This document shows, piece by piece, positions 1-5,450 of a stretch of DNA of 5,966 nucleotides. The stretch spans positions 1-5,966 of the forward strand of contig JAZSMT010000041.1 in assembly GCA_045536025.1 (NCBI GenBank), in the 5' to 3' direction. The position numbers and the translations under genes were made by a program. The notes below the pieces were generated by a model, which saw nothing but the letters and a program-made list of their open reading frames with translations, had not been told where the DNA came from and searched no databases. Each line of letters starts with the position of its first letter. Within the stretch, counting starts at the first letter, position 1. The stretch is from HGM11412 sp045536025. GTDB taxonomy: Bacteria; Bacillota; Clostridia; Christensenellales; Borkfalkiaceae.

Positions 1-51
1 CACAAGGCTAAAAATATAACATTATTAACTTAATCTTTTGTGGATAAGAAA

Positions 52-91
52 AGCCCACCATATTTCGCCTTAAAGCGAAGTATAGTGGGCT
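52..91 (-). terminator. Intrinsic terminator of the mntP gene
   Basis: Two 17-base arms (52-68 and 75-91) pair around a 6-base loop with one mismatch (59/84) and one G-T pair (63/80). Read on the minus strand, the stem ends in GTGGGCT and is followed by TTTCTT, as expected for a Rho-independent terminator about 60 bases after the mntP stop. Its rightward arm (76-97) is repeated exactly at 3845-3866 behind the araC gene. Confidence 0.8.
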
Positions 92-97
92 ACACTT
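76..97. repeat. 22-bp repeat, copy 1 (in mntP terminator)
   Basis: These 22 bases, beginning CGAAGTATAG and ending GGGCTACACTT, recur exactly and in the same orientation at 3845-3866. Both copies form the right arm of a terminator hairpin for a minus-strand gene, yet the left arms of the two hairpins differ (52-68 against 3829-3840). This suggests a dispersed terminator-type repeat family in this genome. Confidence 0.85.
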
Positions 98-152
98 TTG
101 TATTAAATTAAAATTCCCTTATAGGAACGCACTAATGCAATCGCTTTTTTTA

Positions 153-737
153 TTAACCTATAAGTCCGCTAATTAAAATTTCTATTCCGATAAATATCAG
201 TATTAAACCACCTAATATTCCCGCCTTGCCGGCAAGCTTAGTTCCAAACTTTTTACCGATACAAATTCCTGCAAAGCAAATAATGAAAGTAACTGCGGAT
301 ATTATCGCAACCGATATAAGCGCCGATATAAAATTATATTCAGCTATAGTAAAGCCAACGGAAAGCGCGTCAATAGAAGTTGCAACGCCTTGTATAAGTA
401 AACCAACGAAGGTTATTCCCTTTAAGGAGCAAGCGTCCTCTTCCTTTTGCTTAATGCCCTCTATTAGCATTTTGCCACCGATAAAGCCAAGTAGTATAAA
501 CGCTATCCAAGGAATAAACCCCTCAAACGCCGTAAAACAACTAAGCAACGTGTGCACGCACACCCAGCCAAGCATAGGCATAATTACTTGAAAGAGCGCG
601 AACACGCCTGCTACACCCAGCATTTTACCCTTTTTCATACACGGCTCGTTAAGACCGTTTGCAAGTGATACGGAAAACGCGTCCATAGCAAGCCCCACGC
701 CTAAAAGCGCACTGTTAAATATTAAAGTAAAGTCCAT
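153..737 (-). CDS. mntP: MntP-family manganese efflux pump
   Basis: This is a small polytopic membrane protein of the MntP (DUF204, YebN/YtaF-like) family, which exports Mn(II) from the cytoplasm. Numbering from the ATG at 737, it is 194 residues, close to the family's usual 180-190. The two family signatures are visible as internal repeats: GLAMDAFSVSLANGL near residues 14-28 and SIDALSVGF near 121-129, each with the membrane-embedded Asp. Hydrophobic segments match the expected six helices, and a charged loop (KQKEED) separates the two halves. I chose the ATG at 737 because the family begins here and a G-rich Shine-Dalgarno-like stretch (GGGGTGG) lies about 10 bases upstream. The frame stays open upstream to an ATG at 839, giving a 228-residue form with 34 extra residues that look unlike the family and lack a ribosome site. 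It appears monocistronic, with its own promoter and terminator. Some family members are annotated as sporulation protein YtaF, but the length fits MntP better. Confidence 0.9.
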   Translation of the reverse strand: MDFTLIFNSALLGVGLAMDAFSVSLANGLNEPCMKKGKMLGVAGVFALFQVIMPMLGWVCVHTLLSCFTAFEGFIPWIAFILLGFIGGKMLIEGIKQKEEDACSLKGITFVGLLIQGVATSIDALSVGFTIAEYNFISALISVAIISAVTFIICFAGICIGKKFGTKLAGKAGILGGLILIFIGIEILISGLIG

Positions 738-882
738 AATTAATCTTCCACCCCCCACTGCAAGTCTTTCGTCGAGCGTTGCCAACAAAACGTCGATATG
801 CTCGGGAAGAACTATAATATCAACCTTAGAAAAACCCATCGAATACGGTGGCTGAATATTACATCCCCTAGCTATCTCCTTC
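738..882 (-). other. mntP leader with in-frame open extension
   Basis: The predicted promoter at 889-917 would leave an untranslated leader of about 145 bases before the ATG at 737. In the mntP frame, the stretch 738-839 is open and begins with ATG at 839; it would add 34 residues starting MGFSKVDIIVLPEH. No ribosome site precedes 839. Near the 5' end there is GGAAGGAG (883-876) followed 11 bases later by the minimal frame ATG-TAA (864-859). mntP genes are often controlled by the yybP-ykoY manganese riboswitch, but I could not find its conserved GGGGAGUAG and GACCUU blocks, so I do not call it. The role of the leader is unknown. Confidence 0.4.
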
Positions 883-888
883 CGTTAC

Positions 889-917
889 GTTTTATAACAC
901 CTATAAAGTTTTGTAAA
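889..917 (-). promoter_or_regulatory. Promoter for mntP
   Basis: On the minus strand, TTTACA (917-912) and TAAAAC (894-889) are separated by 17 bases, a fair match to a sigma-A promoter. Transcription would start near 882. The -35 box sits just past the terminator hairpin of the aminotransferase gene. Confidence 0.5.
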
Positions 918-923
918 GAAAGA

Positions 924-942
924 ACGCATCTAAAAGATGCGT
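924..942 (-). terminator. Terminator of the aminotransferase gene
   Basis: ACGCATCT (924-931) and AGATGCGT (935-942) form a perfect 8-bp stem with a 3-base loop. On the minus strand it is followed by TCTTTCTTT, and it begins 14 bases after the aminotransferase stop codon. Confidence 0.75.
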
Positions 943-956
943 GCTTTTATACTTAA

Positions 957-2171
957 TTATTTCTTTAAAGTTTGTAAATAATCGCCGATATCGTACATAG
1001 CTTGTTTTAAGGTTTGGTGCTCTGGAAGCATTACTACTCTAAAGTGGTCGGGCGTTTTGTAACCAAAGCCCGTACCTGCTACGATTAAAATCTTTTTAGC
1101 CTCTAATAAACCTCTTGCAAACGCCTTATCGTCGGTTACGTTAAATCTTTCGGTGTCGATTTTTGGGAAAATATAGAAAGCCCCGTCGTTAGGAACAACC
1201 GACAAGCCGTCAATCTCGTTAATCGCTTCAATACACGCCTTTCTTTGAAGGTAAAGTCTACCCGTTTCCGAAAGCATTTCCTTAGTGTATTCGGTATCTT
1301 TAAGCGCAGTGGGGATAATAAGTTGCATAAGCGCGTTAGAGCAAAGTCTAACAGACGCTATCGCTACGAGCGCCTTGTTAAGTTCTTTTGCCTTTTCGGT
1401 ATCACCACTTAAAACTATCCAACCGCATCTTAAACCGCAAACGCTGTGAGATTTAGAAAGACCGTTCAAGGTAGCTACGGTAAGGTCGGGCGCAAGTTTT
1501 GCAAACGATGTGTGAACCTTGCCGTCGAATACTAATCTATCGTAAATTTCGTCAGAAAAAACTATAATGTCGTTTTGCCTTGCAATTTCAGCAATTTCAA
1601 GTAAAACACTATCGGGATACAATACGCCAGTTGGGTTGTTTGGGTTAATAATTACGATAGCTTTGGTTTTTTTAGTGATTTTTGCTTTAATATCGTCAAT
1701 ATCAGGGCTCCAGTTATTTTCTTCAACACAGTCGTAAAATACGGGAATGCCCCCCGAGGCAAAAACGGAGTTCGACCAAAGCGAATAATTGGGGCTTGGC
1801 ATTAAAACCTCGTCGCCAAGGTCAACGAGCGCGGTAGTTAACATACTTGCAGCCTCGCTTACGCCGTTGGTAATAAAAACGTCGTTAGGGGTTAAATCTT
1901 GAATACCTTTGGAAGTTTCGTATTCAACTATTGCTTGTTGAGCAGACATCATACCTCTAACACCGCAATAGCCTAAAGATTTCTCAACGTCATCAACAAT
2001 AACGTTTTTAATAGACTCTGGCATTTTAAAACCGAAAGTTGCGGGGTTTCCGGTATTTAACTTTAATACCTTTTCGCCGTTAGCTTCCATTTCAAGCGCC
2101 CTAAAAAATATCGGACCTCGAATGTCCGAGAGGATATTTTCCATACGCTCTGCCATATACTTGTATTGCAT
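957..2171 (-). CDS. alaA: Alanine-type aminotransferase (PLP fold type I)
   Basis: A 404-residue class I/II aminotransferase that closely resembles the AlaA (YfbQ) glutamate-pyruvate aminotransferases, which make alanine from pyruvate in the cytosol. Visible landmarks are Y129 (the cofactor-stacking position), the NPNNPTG motif at 176-182, SDEIYD at 206-211 with the pyridine-nitrogen Asp207, GLSKSH at 237-242 with the Schiff-base Lys240, R248 near the phosphate, and HFRVVMLP at 376-383 with Arg378, which binds the substrate carboxylate. The N-terminal IRGPIFFRALEMEANG and the LNTGNPATFGF segment are also typical of AlaA. Length is normal and nothing is missing. The start at 2171 is supported by AGGGG seven bases upstream. 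The gene has its own promoter (2205-2233) and terminator, so it is probably a single-gene unit. Substrate is assigned by family resemblance; a related aminotransferase such as an aspartate/tyrosine enzyme is less likely. The gene symbol is by analogy. Confidence 0.9.
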   Translation of the reverse strand: MQYKYMAERMENILSDIRGPIFFRALEMEANGEKVLKLNTGNPATFGFKMPESIKNVIVDDVEKSLGYCGVRGMMSAQQAIVEYETSKGIQDLTPNDVFITNGVSEAASMLTTALVDLGDEVLMPSPNYSLWSNSVFASGGIPVFYDCVEENNWSPDIDDIKAKITKKTKAIVIINPNNPTGVLYPDSVLLEIAEIARQNDIIVFSDEIYDRLVFDGKVHTSFAKLAPDLTVATLNGLSKSHSVCGLRCGWIVLSGDTEKAKELNKALVAIASVRLCSNALMQLIIPTALKDTEYTKEMLSETGRLYLQRKACIEAINEIDGLSVVPNDGAFYIFPKIDTERFNVTDDKAFARGLLEAKKILIVAGTGFGYKTPDHFRVVMLPEHQTLKQAMYDIGDYLQTLKK

Positions 2172-2204
2172 AATATCACCCCTATAAGAAGTTTATATAC
2201 GTTA

Positions 2205-2233
2205 ATTTTACTAATATTTATACCGTTTGTCAA
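2205..2233 (-). promoter_or_regulatory. Strong promoter for the aminotransferase
   Basis: On the minus strand, a perfect TTGACA (2233-2228) and TAAAAT (2210-2205) are separated by 17 bases, close to the sigma-A consensus. The start would fall near 2198, leaving a short leader of about 27 bases that contains the ribosome site AGGGGTGAT (2183-2175). Confidence 0.75.
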
Positions 2234-2325
2234 TCGTTATTTTATGCTTTATAATATTATTATTTATTATGTTAAGGTAAAACAATTTACTACTAAGAAA
2301 TCGCATAAAAAGTCAAATTTTAAAG

Positions 2326-2457
2326 GTGCGCTTAAATTTAATTAAAGAAGAAAGAATTTCTTTAACGGACGTTATTAGTAAAATTCACTCGCCAACCGAT
2401 TGTGAAGAAATATCAAAGACTTGCTCGATAAATTATAATTACGATAAAACATTATGA
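2326..2457 (+). pseudogene. Short plus-strand frame, possible gene remnant
   Basis: The 376-base gap between the aminotransferase and the membrane-protein gene holds this 43-codon frame from a GTG at 2326 to a TGA at 2455-2457. It is the only frame in the window on the plus strand that does not lie over a minus-strand gene. The translation includes KEERISLTDVISKIHSPTDC, which reads like real protein rather than random AT-rich sequence. The frame stays open upstream to a TAA at 2278 with no ATG and no clear ribosome site, and the last dozen codons look degraded. I cannot assign a family. The HSPTDCEEI pattern is loosely reminiscent of the tail of medium-chain dehydrogenases or the start of Dxs, but the match is too short to trust. 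It could also be non-coding. Confidence 0.2.
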
Positions 2458-2500
2458 AAATAAAAAGAAACGACTTCTTGAATTTTTAATATTTAAGACA

Positions 2501-2535
2501 ATAAAAGCGATGAATATAATCTCCATCGCTTTTAT
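2501..2535 (-). terminator. Terminator of the membrane-protein gene
   Basis: ATAAAAGCGATG (2501-2512) and CATCGCTTTTAT (2524-2535) form a perfect 12-bp stem with an 11-base loop, starting 12 bases after the stop of the gene at 2548-3492. The A/T ends of the stem mean it could stop transcription in both directions. Confidence 0.8.
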
Positions 2536-2547
2536 CATTTTTATTCG

Positions 2548-3492
2548 TTATTCTTCTTTTTCGTTTTTACGGTTTTTAATTTTTGCAATTGCGTTACCTA
2601 TAAAAACTTTGGTTTTGCCGTAATAAATTTTCATATCCGCTTTAAAATTCTTGTAATCAAAAATCATACACAAGCCAAAAGCAAGCGGTGTTATCAATAT
2701 AAACGCAGGGCAAATCATCCAGAACCACGGCCAATATTTTTCTTGGCCGGCATAAGGACCTACGGGCACCGTCTTGAAAACGTCAGGGCAGAAAACTGCA
2801 AACACCTGCCCGATAGCATCGGGAAGATCAGGGCCGTAAATGTAAGAGGTGTTTTTCCAGTTAACGTCGTAAAACGCCTGCCAGTAATCGGTATGCATAA
2901 CGTGGTCAAAACCTTGCGCACCCCTAATTGGGATAAAGCCGAGTTCGGCTTGAAAAAATTGATTAAGAATAATAAATAGCATTAAAAGCAAAATGCCTAC
3001 GGGTGCGCATAAAATGCGCTTCCACGAAAGCGTGTGGTGTTTAAATAGCACCATCAAAAGCGGAACTGCTATTACCATCCAGTGATGATAATAAAATCTA
3101 ACTATATCCCAAAACTCGCCTATCTGATTGCTTTTCGCCAACGGCTCTTGCGGATAAAAAAGCGCAATAAGTCCACTGAGTACGCCGACATAAAACATAT
3201 ACTCTTTTGCTTTTTTGTTCTTCATAAGATAAATAAATGGAAAAAGAGCAATATTTGCACCGCAAATGTTAACGAACCACGAATCCCTAAGCATTCTTGC
3301 CTCGTCAGTTGAATACGGCGGAATATAAACTTTCAAAAAGTGAAGTAAAAGCCCAAACGCCAAAAGCGAGAATAATACGATTTTTTGCGTGCGAGTTTTG
3401 GTTCTTCTAAGCCCGTAATACAAACCAAGTATTGCGCCAGCAGAAAGAATTAGCCAAAAAAAATACCAAAAATTGCCCATTTTAATAATCAT
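2548..3492 (-). CDS. YwaF/TMEM164-like integral membrane protein
   Basis: A 314-residue membrane protein with about seven hydrophobic segments (roughly residues 7-25, 37-53, 74-90, 98-113, 137-150, 160-179 and 256-278) and a basic, lysine-rich C-terminus. Its layout resembles the TIGR02206 family (TP0381, YwaF), related to eukaryotic TMEM164: a Cys in the third segment (C77, context VNICGANIALFPF), then a helix ending before FYPQEP, then FYYHHW with His136/His137 at the start of the next helix. As I recall, TMEM164 is a phospholipid acyltransferase that uses a Cys and a His in comparable places, so lipid remodelling is a possible role here, but this is inference. The long loop at 185-255, rich in aromatic residues, probably faces outside. 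The start at 3492 is preferred over the Met five codons in because AGGAG (3504-3500) lies seven bases before it. The gene appears monocistronic. Confidence 0.7.
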   Translation of the reverse strand: MIIKMGNFWYFFWLILSAGAILGLYYGLRRTKTRTQKIVLFSLLAFGLLLHFLKVYIPPYSTDEARMLRDSWFVNICGANIALFPFIYLMKNKKAKEYMFYVGVLSGLIALFYPQEPLAKSNQIGEFWDIVRFYYHHWMVIAVPLLMVLFKHHTLSWKRILCAPVGILLLMLFIILNQFFQAELGFIPIRGAQGFDHVMHTDYWQAFYDVNWKNTSYIYGPDLPDAIGQVFAVFCPDVFKTVPVGPYAGQEKYWPWFWMICPAFILITPLAFGLCMIFDYKNFKADMKIYYGKTKVFIGNAIAKIKNRKNEKEE

Positions 3493-3552
3493 AACTTGTC
3501 TCCTAAATATAATAGTCTGACTTTATCCTAACTTTTCACACAGTTTTCACTT

Positions 3553-3581
3553 ATTGTATCATTTTTAATCTTTTTTAGCAA
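3553..3581 (-). promoter_or_regulatory. Promoter for the membrane-protein gene
   Basis: On the minus strand, TTGCTA (3581-3576) and TACAAT (3558-3553) are separated by exactly 17 bases. The transcript would begin near 3546 and have a leader of about 54 bases ending in the AGGAG ribosome site. Confidence 0.6.
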
Positions 3582-3694
3582 GCGATTTTCTAAATTTACC
3601 GTTAAACACAAATAAATGCTTAACTTATTTTTTTTAACAAATGTTGACGGCTTGTCGCCCACGTGTTTTTAAAAAACCGACTAAAATACTTAAC

Positions 3695-3765
3695 CTCGGC
3701 AAAGCCTAGAATGGCGCTAGCATTTATTTAGCGAACTCTACGAGTTCGCCTATCCTTACGGATAG
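3695..3765. other. Run of short hairpins in a 442-base gap
   Basis: The gap 3493-3934 has no convincing gene. Within it, four palindromes follow closely. CTCGGC/GCCTAG (3695-3709) has a 3-base loop and one mismatch. CGCTA/TAGCG spans 3715-3733. GCGAACTC/GAGTTCGC (3731-3749) is perfect over 8 bp with a 3-base loop. CTATCC/GGATAG (3750-3765) is perfect over 6 bp, and its minus-strand loop is GTAA, a GNRA tetraloop. The last two abut with no base between them, and the second and third share GCG, so they exclude each other. This could be a structured RNA on the minus strand or the outer part of a repeat element whose next part begins at 3767. I recognise no known RNA family. Confidence 0.45.
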
Positions 3766-3766
3766 T

Positions 3767-3809
3767 ACAAAAAGAGGATAGTGCAATGTGAGGTGCTCTT
3801 GGGGAATTT
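3767..3809 (+). repeat. Left copy of imperfect inverted repeat around araC
   Basis: Starting ACAAAAAGAGGATAG and including TCTTGGGGAA, this stretch aligns with the reverse complement of 4925-4967. The alignment over about 45 columns has roughly five mismatches and two 2-base gaps. The two copies point toward each other with their A-rich ends outward and enclose the araC gene. The G-rich TCTTGGGGAA block (3797-3806) is exact between copies. Confidence 0.7.
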
Positions 3810-3828
3810 TGAGTAAGTTAGTATAAAA

Positions 3829-3858
3829 CCCACACTTCGATTCTCGAAGTATAGTGGG
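3829..3858 (-). terminator. Second terminator hairpin downstream of araC
   Basis: ACTTCGA (3834-3840) pairs perfectly with TCGAAGT (3844-3850) around a 3-base loop, and CCCAC (3829-3833) pairs with GTGGG (3854-3858) across a 3-base bulge. On the minus strand it is followed by TTTTATA, fitting an intrinsic terminator for leftward transcription coming from araC. Confidence 0.7.
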
Positions 3859-3866
3859 CTACACTT
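3845..3866. repeat. 22-bp repeat, copy 2 (in araC terminator)
   Basis: This is an exact, same-orientation copy of 76-97, about 3.8 kb away. It forms the right arm of the hairpin at 3829-3858 plus eight flanking bases, so the identity extends beyond what the stem itself needs. Confidence 0.85.
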
Positions 3867-3879
3867 ATAAAAGTTAACC

Positions 3880-3909
3880 GGCAGATAGCCAAGAATTTTT
3901 CTATCTGCC
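3880..3909 (-). terminator. First terminator-like hairpin after araC
   Basis: GGCAGATAG (3880-3888) and CTATCTGCC (3901-3909) form a perfect 9-bp stem with a 12-base loop, 25 bases after the araC stop. On the minus strand the tail is GGTTAACTTTTAT, a weak T-run, so this may act together with the stronger hairpin at 3829-3858 or may only stabilise the 3' end. Confidence 0.55.
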
Positions 3910-3934
3910 TAATTTATTAAAAATTAAACTATAT

Positions 3935-4855
3935 TTATAGACCTTGCATTTTTTCTATCGGTAAGCAAATTTCAATATACCTTTCCTTCGCCCACTCTCC
4001 GTTAGGACGCCAATGCATAGCCACCACTTCTGGAGCGTTTGCAAAAATAAAGTCTGACGTTGGCAACCACTCAGTAACGATTTTCTTTCTTAGCTCAGTA
4101 TAATCTGCAATAGGGCGTTTCTTCTTTTCCGTTTCAAATACAACGTAGGTTTGTTTAGGAATAACAATCGTTTCAAAATCCATTTTGTCCATAAAATCAA
4201 CGCCTGTTACGTTAGAATTAAAAAGTTCTTTCCTTGTCCACTCGTCTAATTCATACGCAACGTAAAAATCATATCCGTCGTCATCAATGCTTGTTACAAC
4301 CATATAATCGGTAGAATAATCACAAGATGCACCAATTAACAGCCATTGTTTAGCACGTGTGGACGTTAAAAACGCTTCTTCTTGTTTTACGCGCTCCTCG
4401 CCGTAGGGAACACCCGTAAATCGTTTTTTGTAGCCAACTAAAATAATTTCAGGTTTTTCTTCAATCTTGTAGTTCATTACAGTTCCTCCAATTAAATCAA
4501 GTTTAACGGAAAGACGAGGAAACGATTTTAAGGAATAACCTTGTTTTACTTGCGACGGCATTATACCGTGAAATTTATAAAAGGCGCGAGAAAAACTTTC
4601 AGGCGTTTCATAGCCGTATTTGAAAGCCACGTCAATAACCTTCATTTTCTTGCTTAATAAATCGTTTCCTGCAAGCGTTAGCTTTCTTCTACGGATATAT
4701 TCGCCAAGAGTAAAACCGCATGTTATCCCGAACACTCTTTGAAAATGAAAAGTTGACGAATACGCACGCTTAGCCACTTGTTCATAATCAATTTTTTGGG
4801 TAATGTTTTCTTCGATATAATCAATCGCGTTTTGTAAATTTCCTATCCAATCCAT
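3935..4855 (-). CDS. AraC-family regulator with GyrI-like effector domain
   Basis: A 306-residue transcription regulator in two parts. Residues 1-107 are an AraC/XylS DNA-binding domain with two helix-turn-helix motifs: the first around 23-44 (DYEQVAKRAYSSTFHFQRVF) and the second around 72-96, including VAFKYGYETPESFSRAF, the family signature. Residues 126-303 are a GyrI-like (Rob C-terminal, SOUL/BmrR-type) ligand-binding domain, ending in the usual pattern where a Trp-rich segment (HWRPNGEW, 281-288) precedes the strand YIEICLPI. Proteins of this layout usually sense hydrophobic or cationic small molecules and switch on efflux or stress genes; the ligand here is unknown. The start at 4855 is well supported by GGAGG (4867-4863) seven bases upstream. 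Two hairpins follow the stop. The gene lies between inverted repeats (3767-3809, 4925-4967), with no obvious transporter target in the window. It is 97 bases downstream of the HAD gene, with no clear terminator between them, so some read-through is possible. Confidence 0.9.
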   Translation of the reverse strand: MDWIGNLQNAIDYIEENITQKIDYEQVAKRAYSSTFHFQRVFGITCGFTLGEYIRRRKLTLAGNDLLSKKMKVIDVAFKYGYETPESFSRAFYKFHGIMPSQVKQGYSLKSFPRLSVKLDLIGGTVMNYKIEEKPEIILVGYKKRFTGVPYGEERVKQEEAFLTSTRAKQWLLIGASCDYSTDYMVVTSIDDDGYDFYVAYELDEWTRKELFNSNVTGVDFMDKMDFETIVIPKQTYVVFETEKKKRPIADYTELRKKIVTEWLPTSDFIFANAPEVVAMHWRPNGEWAKERYIEICLPIEKMQGL

Positions 4856-4875
4856 TTCTTAACCTCCGCAATTTA

Positions 4876-4881
4876 ATTATA
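4876..4881 (-). promoter_or_regulatory. -10 box for araC
   Basis: A perfect TATAAT (4881-4876) lies 20 bases before the araC start codon, just upstream of its GGAGG site. No good -35 box is found at 16-18 bases (only an AAGAAA/CAAGAA-like stretch), which suggests a weak or activator-dependent promoter, possibly autoregulated. Confidence 0.45.
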
Positions 4882-4924
4882 CCTAAAACAATTATATATT
4901 TCTTGACTTTTTATGCTATTGTTT

Positions 4925-4967
4925 AATTTCCCCAAGAATACCTAACTAATTGCTATCCTTTTTTTGT
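4925..4967 (-). repeat. Right copy of imperfect inverted repeat around araC
   Basis: Read on the minus strand from 4967 this begins ACAAAAAAAGGATAG and contains TCTTGGGGAA (4937-4928), matching the left copy at 3767-3809. It overlaps the 3' end of the HAD gene: the stop TAG (4955-4953) is the TAG of the shared GGATAG block. Weak similarity may continue inward on both sides (a TAGnATAAAA stretch), but that region is too AT-rich to be sure. Confidence 0.7.
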
Positions 4968-5450
4968 GGTGAAGCCTTTGATTGAAACGACTTCTTTACA
5001 TCTTGATAAAGCGTCATTATCTTCAAAAATTAAAAAAACGTTACTTTTGGTAATGTCTTTTAATCTTTTTAATGAGCTATTTAAGTCTTTTTTATCATCA
5101 TAAATAACTTTATTAAAGTATTTATACAAGTCAAGTTCTTTTAATATATACTCTGCTCGGCTTTTATCTGCACTTGTCCAAAGAAAGCAATTTTCTTTGT
5201 CTTGGTTTTTCAATAAATTTAATATTTCTTCGTTAACAACCACTCTATATTTAAGCCACTTTTGAGTAAAATAATTTTGCTTATCGCTTATTAATTTTTC
5301 ACTAGAAATTTCGCCTAAAGTCTCTCGTGTTAGACGGTTGTTTGTTTTAATTCGTCTTTGTCCGTTTTGTTCTAAAGCGAAATTGTAGGCATTGTTATTT
5401 AAGTTTTTAGTCAAAACCAAAGTATCGTCTAAATCTACAACGTAAACCAA
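4953..5450 (-). CDS. Small HAD-superfamily hydrolase
   Basis: A 165-residue protein with the haloacid dehalogenase fold motifs in order. DLDDTLV has nucleophile Asp6 and acid/base Asp8. LWTSAD has motif II Thr92/Ser93. Lys120/Lys121 lie in DDKKDL (motif III). FEDND has acidic Mg-binding residues 143-146 (motif IV). A short helical cap lies between about residues 15 and 75. Such enzymes are usually phosphatases, often acting on nucleotides or small metabolites; the substrate is not evident. The start is TTG at 5450: the in-frame codon just upstream is the TAA of the preceding gene, and the catalytic DxD lies at the expected distance from this start. A GAGGGA stretch about eight bases upstream can serve as ribosome site. 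The junction TAATTG implies translational coupling with the DprA-like gene. The last three codons and the stop lie in the right inverted repeat, so the original C-terminus may have been replaced. Confidence 0.75.
   Translation of the reverse strand: MVYVVDLDDTLVLTKNLNNNAYNFALEQNGQRRIKTNNRLTRETLGEISSEKLISDKQNYFTQKWLKYRVVVNEEILNLLKNQDKENCFLWTSADKSRAEYILKELDLYKYFNKVIYDDKKDLNSSLKRLKDITKSNVFLIFEDNDALSRCKEVVSIKGFTTKKG

Noticed and set aside
226..591. Open plus-strand frame of 121 codons
   Set aside because: It lies entirely antisense to mntP, has no ribosome site, and its translation has no recognisable family pattern.
859..864. Minimal ATG-TAA frame after GGAAGGAG as a regulatory start-stop
   Set aside because: The spacing of 11 bases is long, and the predicted transcript start lies at the ribosome site itself, so real initiation is doubtful. 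It is kept only as part of the leader observation.
738..882. yybP-ykoY manganese riboswitch before mntP
   Set aside because: It is expected from gene context, but I could not find the conserved GGGGAGUAG and GACCUU elements or the paired helices.
2743..3312. Two plus-strand frames (2743-2979 and 3082-3312)
   Set aside because: Both lie antisense to the membrane-protein gene, which has a clear family pattern, promoter and ribosome site.
3600..3690. Inverted A/T run with GTCG...CGAC ends (about 3653-3681) as a terminator
   Set aside because: The stem is interrupted and mostly A/T, no gene ends nearby, and better hairpins explain termination on both sides.
3732..3748. LexA-like operator (CGAAC ... 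GTTCG)
   Set aside because: The half-sites are seven bases apart, while the Bacillota SOS box CGAACnnnnGTTCG needs four. It is better read as a hairpin, and no SOS gene follows it.
3767..4967. Insertion sequence
   Set aside because: The segment has inverted repeats but encodes no transposase, and no target-site duplication is visible, so I call only the repeats.
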